A stretch of 64,000 nucleotides of DNA from Sipunculus nudus (lineage: Eukaryota; Annelida; Sipuncula; Golfingiida; Sipunculidae), in the NCBI GenBank assembly GCA_026874595.1, contig CM049322.1, forward strand, positions 50,505,340-50,569,339, written 5' to 3'. Shown in pieces: positions 11,462 through 25,300 of this stretch. The translations under genes and the position numbers were made by a program. Under the pieces are notes generated by a model. It did not search any database. It was not told where the DNA came from and saw only the letters and a program-made list of their open reading frames with translations. Each line of letters starts with the position of its first letter. Within the stretch, counting starts at the first letter, position 1.

Positions 11462-14400
11462 ATGAATTTTAAGATTCTGAGTGTTAATGCTAATGGGATT
11501 AGGAATTATATTAAAAGAAGGAAATTATTTAATTGGTGTCATAAACAAGGATTGGATAAAGGTATATGTTTTATTCAGGAATCCCATTCTGATACAAAAT
11601 GTGAACAAGCATGGAAACACCAATGGAGGGGTCATAGTTTCTTTTCCCATGGTACAAATCAGGCCAGGGGAACATTAACCTTAATTGGGTCAAAACTAGA
11701 ATTCACATTGTTGGATAGTAAAGTGGACGATGCAGGAAGATTTGTCATGCTATATTGTATCATTCAAGGGTCACACTTTTTGCTGATTAACGTTTATGGT
11801 CCTAACAGTGAGACTGAGCAATTATTATGTTACGAGAATATTTATAATATAATAAATGATAATTTTCAGCCCGACGAAAATACTAAGATAATTTGGGGTG
11901 GGGACTTTAATTGTTGCTTTTCTGATGAGGATGCTGATGGAGGTAAATTTACGCTTAAGTCAAAAACAGTCGACATGATTAAGAGGACTATGGAATTATT
12001 AAATATATGTGATATCTGGAGAGTTCGAAACCCAAAAGTTAAAAAATTCACCTGGAGACGATTATGTCCAGTTACACAACGGAGATTAGATTTCTTTTTA
12101 GTGTCATCGTCTCTGCAACCCTATATTTCACACTGTGATATTATACCCAGTGTTGGCTCGGATCATTCAGCTGTACATCTGGCACTTAGGTCACTGAACA
12201 CTGATAAACATGGGCCTTCCTTCTGGAAATTTAATTGTTCACTTATCAAAGATATAAATTATATAAACAAGATGAAGGAGTATATTGTTACAACAAAGCA
12301 GGAGTTAGATCACTCAGAGCTAGATGCACGAGGTGAATGGGAGTATCTGAAATATAGCATTAGGAAGTTTACAATTACTTATTCTAAAGAAAAGAATAGA
12401 AGATTTAAAGATAGATACCTTTCATTAGAAAAAGAAGTAAAAGAAATGGAATGTGCCATCAGTAGTAATCCGAGTCATGAAAACTTAGAAAAATATGAAC
12501 AGATCAAGAATGAATTGGAGGAATGCTATAATAAAATAACGGAAGGAATTATAATAAGGTCAAGAGCACAATGGCATGAGCAAGGTGAAAGAAATAATAA
12601 ATACTTTGTAAACTTGGAAAGGAGAAATAAGAATAAAACTTGTATTAGAAAATTACTTATCGATGGAAATGAGGTAACAAATCAGGAAAATATTATGAAA
12701 GAAATATATAATTTTTACTGTAAAAGATATGAGAGACATATAGATAAAGGCTTTAATGATTGTGAACATTTTTTAGATAGTTGCTCTAACTTACCAGTAT
12801 TAAGTACTGATGAAGCAGAGTTGTGTGAAGGTATGATTACTATAACTGATGTACACAATGCATTAAAATCTATGGCGAATAACAAGACTCCTGGAAATGA
12901 TGGGCTTTGCAAAGAATTTTATTTATGCTTCTTCAGTGAATTAGGAAGTTATTTGACTACATGTCTTAATGAATGTTATAATTTTGGTGAACTGACTACA
13001 AGTCAAAAACAGTCAGTAATCACTCTTCTTGAGAAACCTGGAAAAGATGTAAGATTCATAAATTCATGGAGACCCATCAGTTTAATAAATGTTGACTGTA
13101 AAATCCTTAGTAAAATACTTGTAGCACGTTTAAGTAAAGTTCTGAATAAATTGGTTGATATGGATCAAAATGCATTTGTTCCAGGACGCTACATAGGGGA
13201 CTCAGTACGCCTTATATCAGATATGATTGAATATTGTGAAGTAGAAAACAAAACTGGAATATTGTTTGGTGCTGATTTCGCTGCAGCTTTTGATTCCGTA
13301 GATCATGTGTTTATGCTATCGGTATTGAAACGGTATGGATTTGGACCAATGTTTATCAACTGGATAAAATTAATTCATACAGGTTCACAAAGTTGTGTTT
13401 TAAATAACGGATATTCAACCAGATATTTTCCTGTGTCAAGAGGTACTAAGCAAGGTGGTCCTATTGCACCATATTTGTTCATTCTTGTGATAGAAATCTT
13501 AATGCATATGGTTAGATCAGAAAAAAATGTAAAAGGCATTTATATAGGTAGCAATGAAGTAAAACTAACAATATTTGCTGATGATGTTACTTTTTTCCTG
13601 TCCAAAGTGGAGTTATTTAAATATTTGATATCAATAATTGACACATTTGCTAATTATACTTCATTAAAAGTGAATTATGAAAAATCAGATGCAGCTTGGT
13701 TAGGAAAATGGAAGAAAAAGGAGGAAACACCAATTTCATGTAAATGGGTTAAATTAACAAAATCTGCTATTAAAATTCTTGGGATATGGTACACATACAA
13801 TGAAGAACTTTGTTATAAGTACAACTTTCAGACAGTGGAGGAAAAACTTAAGTTACTGTTTAACATTTGGTCAACTAGAAACCTTACAATATTTGGACGT
13901 ACAGAAATTTGTAGAACTTTAGCCTTACCAAAGATTTTGTATGTTTGTAATATGTGCACCGCACCAACAATATTTATTAATAATATCACATTACTCATGA
14001 GACAGTTTCTATGGAAGGGTAAGCGACCTAAAGTCAAATATGAGACAGTCATTGGGTCCTATGACCGGGGAGGTTTGAGCTTCCCAGATGTTGGTACAAG
14101 ATTAAAAACTCAGTATGTAATGTGGATAAAAAAATTAACCACAGGTTCAGATAGAACATGGAAAACAATACCTCAGTACTATTTGAAAGCAATTGGAGGT
14201 AAAGATGCAATTTCAATGAATTTTGATATAAAGAGAATTCCATGTCAAATGTTGCCATTTTATAAGGAATGCCTGAAAGAGTGGTCATATTTTGTTAAAA
14301 AATACCCTGAATCAGCCCAGGAAGTTATCTTACAACCTTTGTGGAATAATTGTTATCTGAAGTTCAATAAAAAGTCTTTTTTTTGTAAAATATTTTGATA

Positions 14401-15237
14401 GCTTAAACATAAGAACGGTGAAAGACCTTTTAACAAATAATGGTTATGTGTGTACTTGGCACGAATTGAGGGTAAGGTACCCACCATTATCATTTTAGCA
14501 AGTATTTGTCATTGAGATCTGTTATAGGTTCAATACCTCAAGACTGGATTAGTTTATGTATATCAGAAGAGTTTGTAGAAACTAGAGGACAGTGTGTTGT
14601 TACAGATACCGGAATTATTGATTTAGCAGAGATTACATCTAAAAGGGTGTATGATTCACTTATCAAAAAGAAGAGCACTCAGTCAACAACATTAAAGAAG
14701 TGGGCTGAAAGAGGGGAAATTAGTTGTGAACAATTTACACAATATTATGTTGCAGCCCATCAAATTTCACTTGATATGTATAGCAGGGAATTCCAATATA
14801 AGATTTTACATAACTATTTACCTGTCAACTCTCTGCTTTACAAGTGGAATCTTTCTGACAGTCCGCGGTGTTCATATTGTTTTCTTGAATACGAAACGGT
14901 GATTCATTTGTTCTGTGAATGCTTTGTGTCCAAAAATGTATACTTTGGAATTCAGACATGGCTGAAAACAGCGAATATATATTTGCCTTCTCTTAATGTC
15001 ACAACTATATTGTTCGGGGTATTACCTGTTAAGGAAAACCTCTTGCTGAATCAGCTTATTATGACCTACAAAATGGTTATTTATTTAAAAAGAAATGACC
15101 CTGACACTTATTTATTTGCGTGTTTTATTAATAAATTGAAACTATTGCAAAATATTGAATATGAAATAGCTCAGAATAAAGGAAAATTAAATGTACATCT
15201 CCATAAGTGGGGGAAAATATTACCACAGTTGTTTTAA
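11462..15237 (+). pseudogene. LINE ORF2: endonuclease-reverse transcriptase with two frame breaks
   Basis: ORF2 nicks DNA and copies the LINE RNA at the nick. The apurinic-type endonuclease shows SVNANGIR, QESHSD, GGDFNC, QRRLDFFLV and SDHSAVHL. The reverse transcriptase shows PGNDGLCKEFY, SWRPISLINVD, GADFAAAFDSVDH, GTKQGGP and the catalytic FADD (13574-13585). The C-terminal part has a CxxC...H...C knuckle (SPRCSYCF..HLFCEC). The main frame ends at 14398. It can be followed by adding one shift at the T8 run 14377-14384 and another at the TTTT near 14493-14496, each equal to one extra base, into the frame that ends at 15237. The frame is open upstream to 11396, but the Met at 11462 (MNFKILSVNANG) fits the start of the endonuclease fold better. 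The lesions could be real or sequencing errors. Confidence 0.88.
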
Positions 15238-15491
15238 TTAATTTATTAGACTGTATATAAATGCTATGAATGAGAGGTTATCTGTCCTCATTCAATAAGT
15301 CATTATTATATTACAATTTTTATTGTTTGATAGTATATCGTATGATACTATTTATGAGGAAAAAGTATCATTAAGTATGAAATGTTGTTAATATGTCTGT
15401 AAAGTTCTTGTTATTGTATAATGTCCTGTTTGTATTGTATAATGTTATTATGTTTGTATTTGTAACTGTTTGTAATTGTATGTATATATGA

Positions 15492-15536
<45 letters not shown>

Positions 15537-15540
<4 letters not shown>

Positions 15541-15551
15541 ACCAATCGAGT
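15537..15551 (+). repeat. right target-site duplication of LINE 1
   Basis: This is the second copy of AACTACCAATCGAGT, directly after the poly-A tail. The exact A boundary is ambiguous because the duplication itself starts with A. Confidence 0.92.
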
Positions 15552-16730
15552 TGTTAAATAAGCCTATGTTTCCTTCTTAAAGGATAGGATCATGGTCTGT
15601 TTGTGGGAATGTGTATAAAAAATAAGATGAAGGTACAGATTTTCTGTTTTACTAAAAAATCACCGGATTAAAATAATGCAAAAGTCAATCAAAGGTTCTA
15701 TAAAAGTTTTACCATTTTGTATTAAAGGATCCTGCCCTGTTACTTATTTACATAGAATTAAACGTATTATAAAACAATAACTTACTATTAATAGTAATAT
15801 ATGATATTACCATAATTAGCCAGGTACCGTAGTTATATAACATAAAACCTTAGAAAACTGCGCATGCGCATGACACATACATACATCCGTATCAGCTGCT
15901 TAAAGGTGACGGTTCTTATAGATTTGACAGGTCTTTATCCTTTCGGTATTTTCTAATATTATCTGTCACTTATCGCCTCTGTACCTCTGTACACTTTCTT
16001 TAGGTATACGTCAAGAAATACCTGATGTGTTGTACTTTTCGCCTGTAGCGGCGTACCTGCTGTGTCCGGCTGTCGTTCTGTCTCGTTTACATTGATATAG
16101 ATAGTAGCCCATTTGTCAGTAACAGAGGGCGTTTCAAAACGTGTCTATCAGCCAGTGGCTGCTGATATTGAAGCAATAAATGACGGGGATATAATGACAA
16201 AGTAAACAAGCCGGCGTCAGACGGGGAGGGGAGCTGTTGTCTGTAGCTCGGGGCTTTCTTGGTTAGTGGTAGTGTTCTACTTAACGTCAGTCCCTGTCCG
16301 TACTCGTCAGGGCCCGACCAGCTCTCAGATTCTTACCAGTACACGTGATGCCGACATCTGCAAGATACAGCGTCGAAGAAGAATACAATTATTACTAAAG
16401 GAAACGGGGAGATCACGTTTGATTTGGCAACATTCAGTGTGAACAGACACAGATTGCTTGTGGAATTCATTAATAATTCTATCGTGCAGAAATATTGGGA
16501 AGAAAACGATGTGAGATGCAAATAAAAACCCGGGAATTGATTGTCGGTATTTTAATAGTGTATGTTTCTATTACCCTTATCTTGTAGTTAGAAAAAGGGG
16601 TCCCCTATAAATCTGTCTCTGGTATACCCTAAAATTTCGGATAAAAATTGACGGTTTCTTATTTAACGTGGGTGGTCAATGTAAGTCTGCAACCTGGATA
16701 AGTTGCACAACTCTGTCTCTTTTCCTTTAT
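15552..16730. other. spacer with a CpG-containing, promoter-like stretch
   Basis: The stretch 15,860-16,340 is richer in GC and CpG than its surroundings and starts with an NRF-1-type palindrome. On the minus strand, a minimal exon candidate (acceptor TTGCAG, then ATGTCGGCATCACGTGTACTG, then donor GTAAGA) lies near 16,341-16,361. No gene can be assembled from it. Confidence 0.3.
15859..15870. promoter_or_regulatory. NRF-1-type palindrome TGCGCATGCGCA
   Basis: The 12-mer matches the NRF-1 consensus YGCGCAYGCGCR exactly. NRF-1 sites are common in animal promoters near CpG-rich starts. No transcript start is visible, so the role is inferred. Confidence 0.35.
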
Positions 16731-16732
16731 AC

Positions 16733-16752
16733 ATACACACACACACACACAC

Positions 16753-16790
<38 letters not shown>
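16733..16790. repeat. (AC)n(AT)n microsatellite
   Basis: About 22 bases of CA repeat are followed by ACAT units and about 28 bases of AT repeat. Confidence 0.95.
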
Positions 16791-16793
<3 letters not shown>

Positions 16794-19700
16794 ACGCAAT
16801 ACGTTCCTGATTATCACTCCGTTAATATAATAATAATAATAACAATAATTATCATTATTACTTTTTTTATTTATTAAATTATTATAATTATAGGTCCACC
16901 TGAGTAGCTTTCATATAAAATGACCAACTCGCTATCATAGCTACATTTTATCTATCGACTGATCGTAAATTCCTAATCCGACAACCTCAATTTCACGACC
17001 ACACTGATTGATAAAGAAGGTGGTCGAGTTTACGGGGTATTACTGTATATATATACATTTATTATCGTCCTTGTGTGTGTATGTTAAACATGCGTCTTGT
17101 GGTAAACTCAGTCTATTGGAAGCTGGAAACACTTAGCCTGGTATGTACAGAGTTGTTTTTAGCCGACGCAAACCACACAGACATGAACGATCCATTAGTG
17201 CAGGCCAGATAAAAAATGCGATAAATCTTTAGTCCTGGGATTATCCTCCGTATCAGCATATTTGAACCTACAAGGTCACGTGTTTACGCTTTTTATTCGC
17301 TGCCCAGATTGACATCACTAACAACTGCAGCTTGAGAGTAAATGCTACCATTCTGTACGGAAAATGTGTGTGGGAGGGAACTAAAAAAACACACACACAC
17401 ATGCACGCAATAGTAATTTAATTGGTCAAAACGGTAGCAAAATTGGTTAATGTACCGACGATTTTAAGGCATCCCGCTGTATAGCGAAATGCCAAATTAA
17501 GCCTCGGATAATCGCTTAATGCTTACATAACTGCTGTAATTTAGATAATATTCGCATATTTATGCATGAACAGTAGCATAACATCTATTTTCTCTCAAGG
17601 TCGCAACTTCAATTTGATTTTTACCTTGTGGTAACCTACATATCAGAACATTTTCCATTTAATGTTTCATTTTAACCTCTATTCCAGCGTTTTCAGTGAA
17701 GTACTTTACTTTAAATACAAAATACGTCTTTCTGTATTCACGTTGGAACAATATTCAGCGGGTCCACTTTAACTTATATTAAAAAAAAAGCCACGCTAAT
17801 TCAGGTTATACGATTATTTACATAACTGGCTTAAAATATTGTCGCCGTGCATGTGGTTGACATGGAGAAACCCCTTAGTATACCAGTCTATGCCCCTTTG
17901 TTTAATGTATACCAAGCTACTTTTTACACACCTTTGTCAAGTTGTTACTGATGGAGTATTGTCGTAAATGGTGTATTACCGTAAATCTGTAATGTAATTG
18001 CCACCTATTGGCCTTGGTGGCATCCAATGTTGCCACGAAACTCTCTTGTGGCCATGTCTCGCAAATGCTTTAGAGCTAACTAAGGGGTCATTTCCCATAT
18101 CTCATATATCCTGAGTACTTTGACATTATTTCACGGGTCTGCTACCGCAGCGTAACCTGCCGAAAACTAAGCTGTTAAACTCGGCCTATGTAAACTCGCA
18201 TCGACCTGTCCTAATGCAAGAATGGGCAATATATATGTTTATTATTATAAAAAAATTATTCTTAGTTCACTGTTCTCGATATTTAGCAGGCAGTCATGAC
18301 AAAGAATTGGACATATGTTCAACCAATTTCAGTTTACATTTTGTGACGTGCATGTTTAAAAAAAATAACATATGATTGCCGAATTTTTATAATTAGGCCG
18401 AATGTTTTCTTGACTTTTTCATGCTCATTTCGGGCCACATTGTTCTAACAGAGGCCCGGGATCGAGGACGAGAACGCATTTGGTCTAACAAAAGCCCATC
18501 CTGACTTACATACCGGAGAGGATGCATGTACCAGGAAAAAAAAAGAATGTTCTCGTAGACAGCTGTATGTTAACCTGAATGAGAAAACACATCCGGCGCC
18601 GTCAATAACAGTCGCCCTATCGACACTTACGTGAAATGTTACACAAACAGGGCATCTCACATGTCACAAAACCGCATGCCCCACGGCTCAAAGAACACAA
18701 TTATGAGACCGAAACAAGTCTGACATTCTTCCCATCAACCGTCCTTCAGCTGCTCAAGTCTGACGTTTATGAGCAAGGGAACAAGGGAACAAGTAACTTT
18801 TTTCATCCCTCAACGTCCCTGGGCAAAAAACATTCATGTAGAGAACAAGTCGACCGTTATTCTGACGTAATGAAAAGAATACCGGGCTGTCGTGAATAAA
18901 ATTTTAATTGGCCTTTTTTTCAGAACGAAATACGTTCATGAACACTATGATAATGTGACAAGGCATCACTGTTCCATGACTTTAACAGTAGTATATATAT
19001 ATAAGTATAACACTGTACACATATATAATTTTAAACTTAATTTTATACACATAGCTTAATTTGTTGACAGATTCTTCCATGTCTCTTATTCGTCACTTTT
19101 GTTATATGAGTTCAAGTCAGATACTGGCGCCATAGATAAGACCCACTGACCATCAAAGATTTGATACAATAGCTGAATAACTGCTTTAACATATGAGCTG
19201 TTCTATCCGGTCTGAACATGAACTCTATAGAAGGTTGGTGAGCGGGATACTCTTTGAATAACTGCACAAAATTCCCACTGAACCTATATCTTCCGATATG
19301 AGAGAATAAGTTTTTTGTCCTCAATACCGAACCTATGGTTTTCAAACAGTCGTTCGAAATCAGAATGACAATTTTATTTGAGGGAACTCGTCTTAATGTT
19401 AACTCACCATGCGCTATCGTCAATCATTGTTAGAGCATTATCATGAATATTAAGGAAAACTGTTATTTTAAAGCTGTAGATTAATTGTATATACGTTAAC
19501 AGAAGTTGGCAGCATTGAAAGTATGATTTTTTTCCCCATATGTTTGCGTGTATCTGTCCCTGATGCAAGAAAGGAACAGCTGGAAAAAATCTCGTCATGC
19601 CACTTGAAGTACTGGAGAGAAAATAAAACAAGAATGGGACCATGACCTCAATCTGGCTAAGGTGTTTAATCAGGCAAGCTTTATTCACCACAGGTGGGGA

Positions 19701-21179
19701 GTTATGGCTGAATAAACATCACAGAAAATACCGTACGCGGTGAAATAAAAAACGATGATTGCAAGAACAGAAGTGTCTGGAATATTTTTTTCTTTCTATT
19801 TTTTCGCATGTTTAGGACAGTGTACTGTAAAGAGAACCGGTTGCCTGCGTTCATGGGAGGCTGGTCAAACGCGCAAGGGATGCCGGGATAACAAGCAATA
19901 AAATACCAGCAGCCAGTGGGGGAGTAAACCATTAACGAGGCTTATTTTATTCAGGTGGAGAACCGAATGAAACTCGGGACCTTGCCAATGTTTGATCAAC
20001 CTTGGCCGACTGAGTGGCTCGGCGAAAAGAATAAAACAGCAGATAAACAAACCAAGGAGCCAAGCACCAATAAAATGATAGCGAAGATATTAATCCGCAT
20101 CTGTAGATTGTTTTGTCAGTTGTTTTACGAATTCTACCCAGGTGCACGCTGATATGAACGTAAAGAAGATTGCGGGCGCATGCTGCGCGCCATCTGTCGA
20201 TTCAGCGAGATCAGCTATACCTGGTGCTGTTTACGACTGATCCACAAAGAGGTGAAGCAGAAAAAAAAGATGGAAGGGGGGGGGGGGCTTTATGACTAAC
20301 TCTTTCCAGGGTGAGATAAAAAGACATTTGATAAGAAAAGCATTATATTTTAAGAACAATACAGCTGTGTTGGAACAGAATCATAATTTAACCTTGATGG
20401 ACATCCACTTGCACCTTCCATGACCCCATGGAACTTTACATTGGAAAGATTTTCTGACACAGAGTCTCAAACATCGGTAAACTCTGGAGGAATGTTTTTT
20501 ATCATTAAATTCTGGAACAGGTTTTTATTGGCGTTGCGAAAAGTATACTTTTTTAACTAATCATTTTTTGTAACTATTCATCTAGTTGTTTGTTTTATAG
20601 TTATATTCATACCCTATCTGTATCCAAATTTATTAAGTTACAAAAGTATTAGTGTATTTAAAGAGGAGTAAGGTGGCAAGAGATTCCCATATATGGTGTT
20701 ACGAGATGCATATAAAAGCGGACCCATGAAATGGGAAAAATAAAAGTTAAAATGTTCTTTTTAATATAACGTTTTAATGTTTCTGTGGACTTATTACGTG
20801 ATATATACAGGGTTTACGTGAGGTTGAGTGTCTTAGATCCGTGAACTCTCAATCTCAACCTCGGTTCTCACCAGGAATCTAGTCGGACGAGGGAATTATT
20901 GGTTGTTGCATCTAAAGGAAATTTGGTGTCCTGTTGTAGTATTAACAGTGTGCTATATTTCACGCTAATCAAATAATCGTTAAATGACACATTATCTAAA
21001 ATAATGACATGAAATTGAAGTAAAATAAACAAGTGACCCATGGGTCATGACGCTCAGCCGACTGACATGTTGACATTATATCCTTGCACAGGCGACTAAT
21101 TAAGTTAATGCAGGTTGCATTATCATCCATGCATATATAAGCTAAAGTTCATCAAGTCCAATAAGCACGCCATATTTAA
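16791..21179. other. gene-poor spacer
   Basis: No gene, RNA gene or recognisable mobile element was seen over 4.4 kb. Open frames of up to 103 codons near 19.1-20.1 kb overlap one another on both strands and have no domain, so I treat them as chance. Confidence 0.35.
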
Positions 21180-22375
21180 TAACATGCCGTCCAGCCGTTA
21201 ATGAGGAATCTGGCGATTTGTTGGGGGGGGGGGGGGGGGATGGAGGTGGTTAAACAGGAATATAGGTCGCAATGATCTAAATTCAGGGTTCTGAGAAAAA
21301 CTTTTGAGGACCTCTCAGAATGCATAGATTCATGATTCTATGTTTTATGGTTAGATGTGTGCCGTGTTAACACATGGCCGGCCAGTCGATCAATGCATTG
21401 GTTATTCAGATACATGATCTGTGTTAACAAATTTTTAATTATTTCGGGGGTACTAAAAAGCCTAATGGTTCGCAGGATATGGGTGATAGAGACCTAATTT
21501 CAGGTTTCCAATGAGATTTTACATTATCTTCTTCGGGTTTCAAGATAAAAGATTCGAGGTCCAATAGTTACGATTTGAGGTCTGTTAACGGACGACCGCA
21601 TCTTTGAAGGTGTCAAAAGAAGAGAAAAAAGCGTATATTTTATTATCAATATGGCGCCATCAGTCTGCAGGAACTTATTACACATTCCATGAAGAATATG
21701 CATGCAAAGAATCATGGTGATTAATGCATTAGTTGTTCAGATACTGGAGCTTTTGTATCAAATTTTAAATTGTTTGGGGGGGGGGGGGTAATTCTCAGCC
21801 TCATAGCTCGGTGGATATGGGTAACAGAGATAAAATACCAGGTTTCCAAGGAGATTAATCAGAGTTCTCCCTTGATGTCAAGTGAGAAGATTCAAAGTCC
21901 AATGGTTATGATTTGTGACTTGTTAACGGACGACCATATCTTTGAAGGTCTCAAAAACAGAGTAAAAATGCGTAAACATTTTAAAAATCCAGGTGATGTC
22001 ACCAGTCTGCAGGAACTGATGAAACATTCCATTGTGAATAGGCATGCAAAGAATCATGGTGATCAATGCATGCATTAGTTTTTCAGATATTAGGGCTTTT
22101 GTATCAAATTTTCAATTAATAATTCTGGGGCGGGGGTTGGGGTGGGGACGGTTATTTCTGAGACTCATAGACTGGAGGATATGGGTATAAGAGAGACCTA
22201 ATTTCAGGTTTCCATGGACACTTTTCATGGACCTCACTAGATGTCATGTGAGAAGATTCCAGGACCAGTGGTTACGATCTGTGCCTTTTTAACGGACAGA
22301 CAAACGGCACGACGAACGGACGACGTACGCAGAGTGATCGCCTTAGCCCAGGAGACTTTCAGTCAGCTGAGCTAA
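21180..22375 (+). repeat. diverged ~340-bp tandem repeat with a mollusc-type repeat tail
   Basis: About 3.5 diverged units share landmarks. GGATATGGGT...CAGGTTTCCA recurs near 21,477, 21,815 and 22,178. AATGCATTRGTT...CAGATA recurs near 21,392, 21,724 and 22,066 and is followed by a G-rich run. GTTAACGGACGACC recurs near 21,585 and 21,925. The last unit ends in GACGAACGGACGACG..., then GTCAGCTGAGCTAAAAA. That end resembles repeat tails I associate with bivalve genomes. It is probably a non-autonomous mobile element amplified in tandem. An open frame at 21,770-22,078 runs through the middle unit and is not a gene. Confidence 0.7.
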
Positions 22376-22379
22376 AAAG

Positions 22380-25300
22380 ATAAAATTGTACACAATCTTT
22401 CATATTTGACACAGATCAATTCCTGTTATGACTCACCGAATTCTCATGCAATCCTGCAAAATAAAGGCCTGAGGGTCTCGGTTTCTTCTCTTGTTTCCTC
22501 TTATTAAAAGCCTTTAATATAATATTTAAAGTAGTTACCTTATTTATGCACACTGAGTTTCCATCTTGGTTTTAGAAATGTCTCGCGAGATGTGTCCCCA
22601 TTTATAGCTCTCCCGGTCCCTGCAACACAGTAATATATTACTTAATTAATACTAGCCACATGGTCATAAAAATAAAACCCTACTTATATCGAATTTCATT
22701 AAGAAAACAAATGTAGTGCTGTATATAGTTTATATACCATGATACAGCGGACCAAACCGGCAATTAATGGAAAAGTTAATCCAAGTGTTTCTTCTCCATG
22801 GTAACCACTATGCTGTCATAATTGTGACAATAATTCAAGCCCGCTAATGTCTATAGGCTTAAGTCCAGTGAAACAATATTGCGACAAACCACCTTTTTTA
22901 GACTTGACTGTTAAGAAATTACACTTAACAATTGAGGGCTTGGCTTATCGGTCACGTGACCATATATGACTATGCACATCCCGTCCCTATGGACCTCTAG
23001 AGTTTACGTTGTAAATATAATAAGGAAGGACCGTTTTTCTAGCTCTGTTAAATGAAGATATCAGTTGTTTTCAATTTTCCTATTGTCAGTGCAAAGGCAA
23101 TGTTAAAACTGCTACGCGTATTTGTTTAAATTTATTAATTTTCCGAAGAAGAAAGTTTTTTTAGCAAAGCCTACACAGAAAAATCCCTTTATGATGTGTA
23201 CTTGTCATGCTTTTGTAATTCTGGTTCCGCAATATTGCCCGCTTGGCGCAAACATGTGCTTAATTCACTCTGACCTTTGATATAAGTGCTTATTGCCAAG
23301 AATAAGGCCATTTGCTTGTTAGACTTAATGATTTGGAATTTTGGTGAATATGAACGATTATTCGATTGTTTTATTCATTTTGCCGGTTGAATCATATATA
23401 GATTGTACATTTGATATAATTTTGGCTCATTTAATCAAATATGACACAGATGGTACATTAATATGCAATCTCAAAATGAGCCCTCAATGGTCATGATTTA
23501 GGCCATTATTGCAATCACAGTTAGTTGCTTCATATCCTTTTTTATTGGCTCAAAGCATATTCTTGCTTTACGACCTTGACCTACACATACAAATGATTTT
23601 GTCACGTGACCCACTTTTCTGAATATTTTGTCACTGTGTTAATAGATACAAAACATGTCAAGTATATTCACCAGTAAAAAAAAGCATTTGCTTCCGAAAC
23701 TTAACGTACATTTCCTACATACTATCTTTAAAATGAATTCCAAGAATTTCCCTCAAAAATACTTTCTCCGGAGAGATATAATCACTATACACCCCGGGTG
23801 TACCCGTTCTTGTGGCTACCCTGCACTTGCTGCAGTCAGCACTTGACAACAGGATCGTTAAGAACGCTCACTAGATGGTTACTGATGGTTCGTGGTCTGG
23901 GTTTTGTTAGAAGTAATAAAACATGTGAACTCCGGCATGAAGAAGCCCTCAATGTACCCGAGATTCCTCAGTGCTTAAGTGTTGCTCGTCTGAATAGTCT
24001 GGCTTCCAACTCATATAAATTCCCCAAACGACTGAACAAGTCTTCCTGTACTACCTGCTTATTTGAAAAATATTGGAATTTTTTTTCTAATTCGAATTAT
24101 TATATTCTTCATATACCATGTGTCAGCTGAATGTACAACCTTCATTACTACATGTCAAATGAATTTATATATATATATTATTTTATCTTTGGCACTGCAA
24201 ACGAATGACAATTCGCGATAACCTTTAATGTTTAACTATGTTTTCTTTGTATATGACACGTATTTGAAAATTCGTTTTAGCTAAATAATCTCATTTTTTG
24301 TTTGTTTTGAAATGCAATACTCACTAAACATGGTAAGTTTAAACCAGTTACAAATGTTATGATTTTTTTCCTAAGACCATGTATCTTATATACTGTGGAA
24401 GTTGTTAATTTGGCGCGACTGAATTTTAGCGCTATTTCCATTTTACAGCATAAGCGCAGTTCGGAATTTCGCGCAATTCAGTATGTATAGGATTTTAAAT
24501 TTGTATCAAATTATCATTTTTTTACGATTACATAAAAGATAGGTTTGTGACGCAACCTACCTTCCATCTAACTAGCTTCGGGTTACTGCGTACATGCTTC
24601 TTTGCTACGGGCTAGTGAGAACCGTAATTACACGGGGTAAAATATACGTAATTACCAGGGTTTAATTACCTTTCGACAAGATTTTACATAAAAAGGTTAT
24701 TATCCAATTCTGCCCGCTGTTGTATTTAGGACCTTAAATCTTTTTGAGTGCATGTGTTAGATTCCAGATACAGAGTCCCGAGGCTTTTAATGCAAACTGT
24801 ATTATGGATAATTGAACAATTAGTGCGTCACTTTTAATTAGTAAGTTTTTACTAGCACGTTTGGACTGTCAACGTACAGCAATTATGTCATGCAGCTTTT
24901 CAGCACTCCTTTAATGAATTGTCCTGAGACTTGGCATACTCAATTTATAATTTTCTTTATTATCATATTAATGATAATGGTGGGGTCATCTATGTTTTTG
25001 GATAATTGTATATAAATATACACTTTTGAGATTGACAAACTAATCTTGGAACTTGTTGGGCTTTGTCCGTCAATTATAAAATTTAACAGGCAATCTGTGT
25101 GTCTCCTGTATATGCAAAGGCAAACTGTTTTTGTTTTTCCGGAAAAAAGATTTCTCCCTATTGATCAGCATCAAATCACCGGAAATATCTTTACATTTTA
25201 TTTTGCACCAATCCTCTTTCCATATATCCATACGTCGCCATCTTTCTAGCGCTGAGTCGTTTGTAAAACTTACTGCAATATGCCTGTAAAGGAAAACTCT

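Larger units (their letters stand above)
9711..15537 (+). mobile_element. near-full-length L1/Tx1-type LINE (LINE 1)
   Basis: This is a non-LTR retrotransposon of about 5.8 kb. It has a 5' UTR of about 430 bp, ORF1 (10143-10958), a 0.5-kb spacer, ORF2 (11462-15237) with endonuclease, reverse transcriptase and C-terminal zinc knuckle, a 3' UTR, AATAAA and a poly-A tail of about 46 A. A perfect 15-bp duplication flanks it. The layout and RT motifs (SWRPISLINVD, PGRYIGD, FADD) fit the L1/Tx1 group, but the exact clade needs a phylogeny. The perfect duplication and the intact ORF1, endonuclease and RT suggest recent insertion. ORF2 has two frame breaks near its end. Confidence 0.93.

Noticed and set aside
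9711-15537. LTR retrotransposon or retrovirus-like element
   Set aside because: No LTRs, protease or integrase; an endonuclease fold plus RT, poly-A tail and 15-bp duplication show a LINE.
16350-16524. 57-codon plus frame (TFDLATFSVNRHRLLVEF...)
   Set aside because: It looks protein-like but has no Met, no clear splice partner and no known family.
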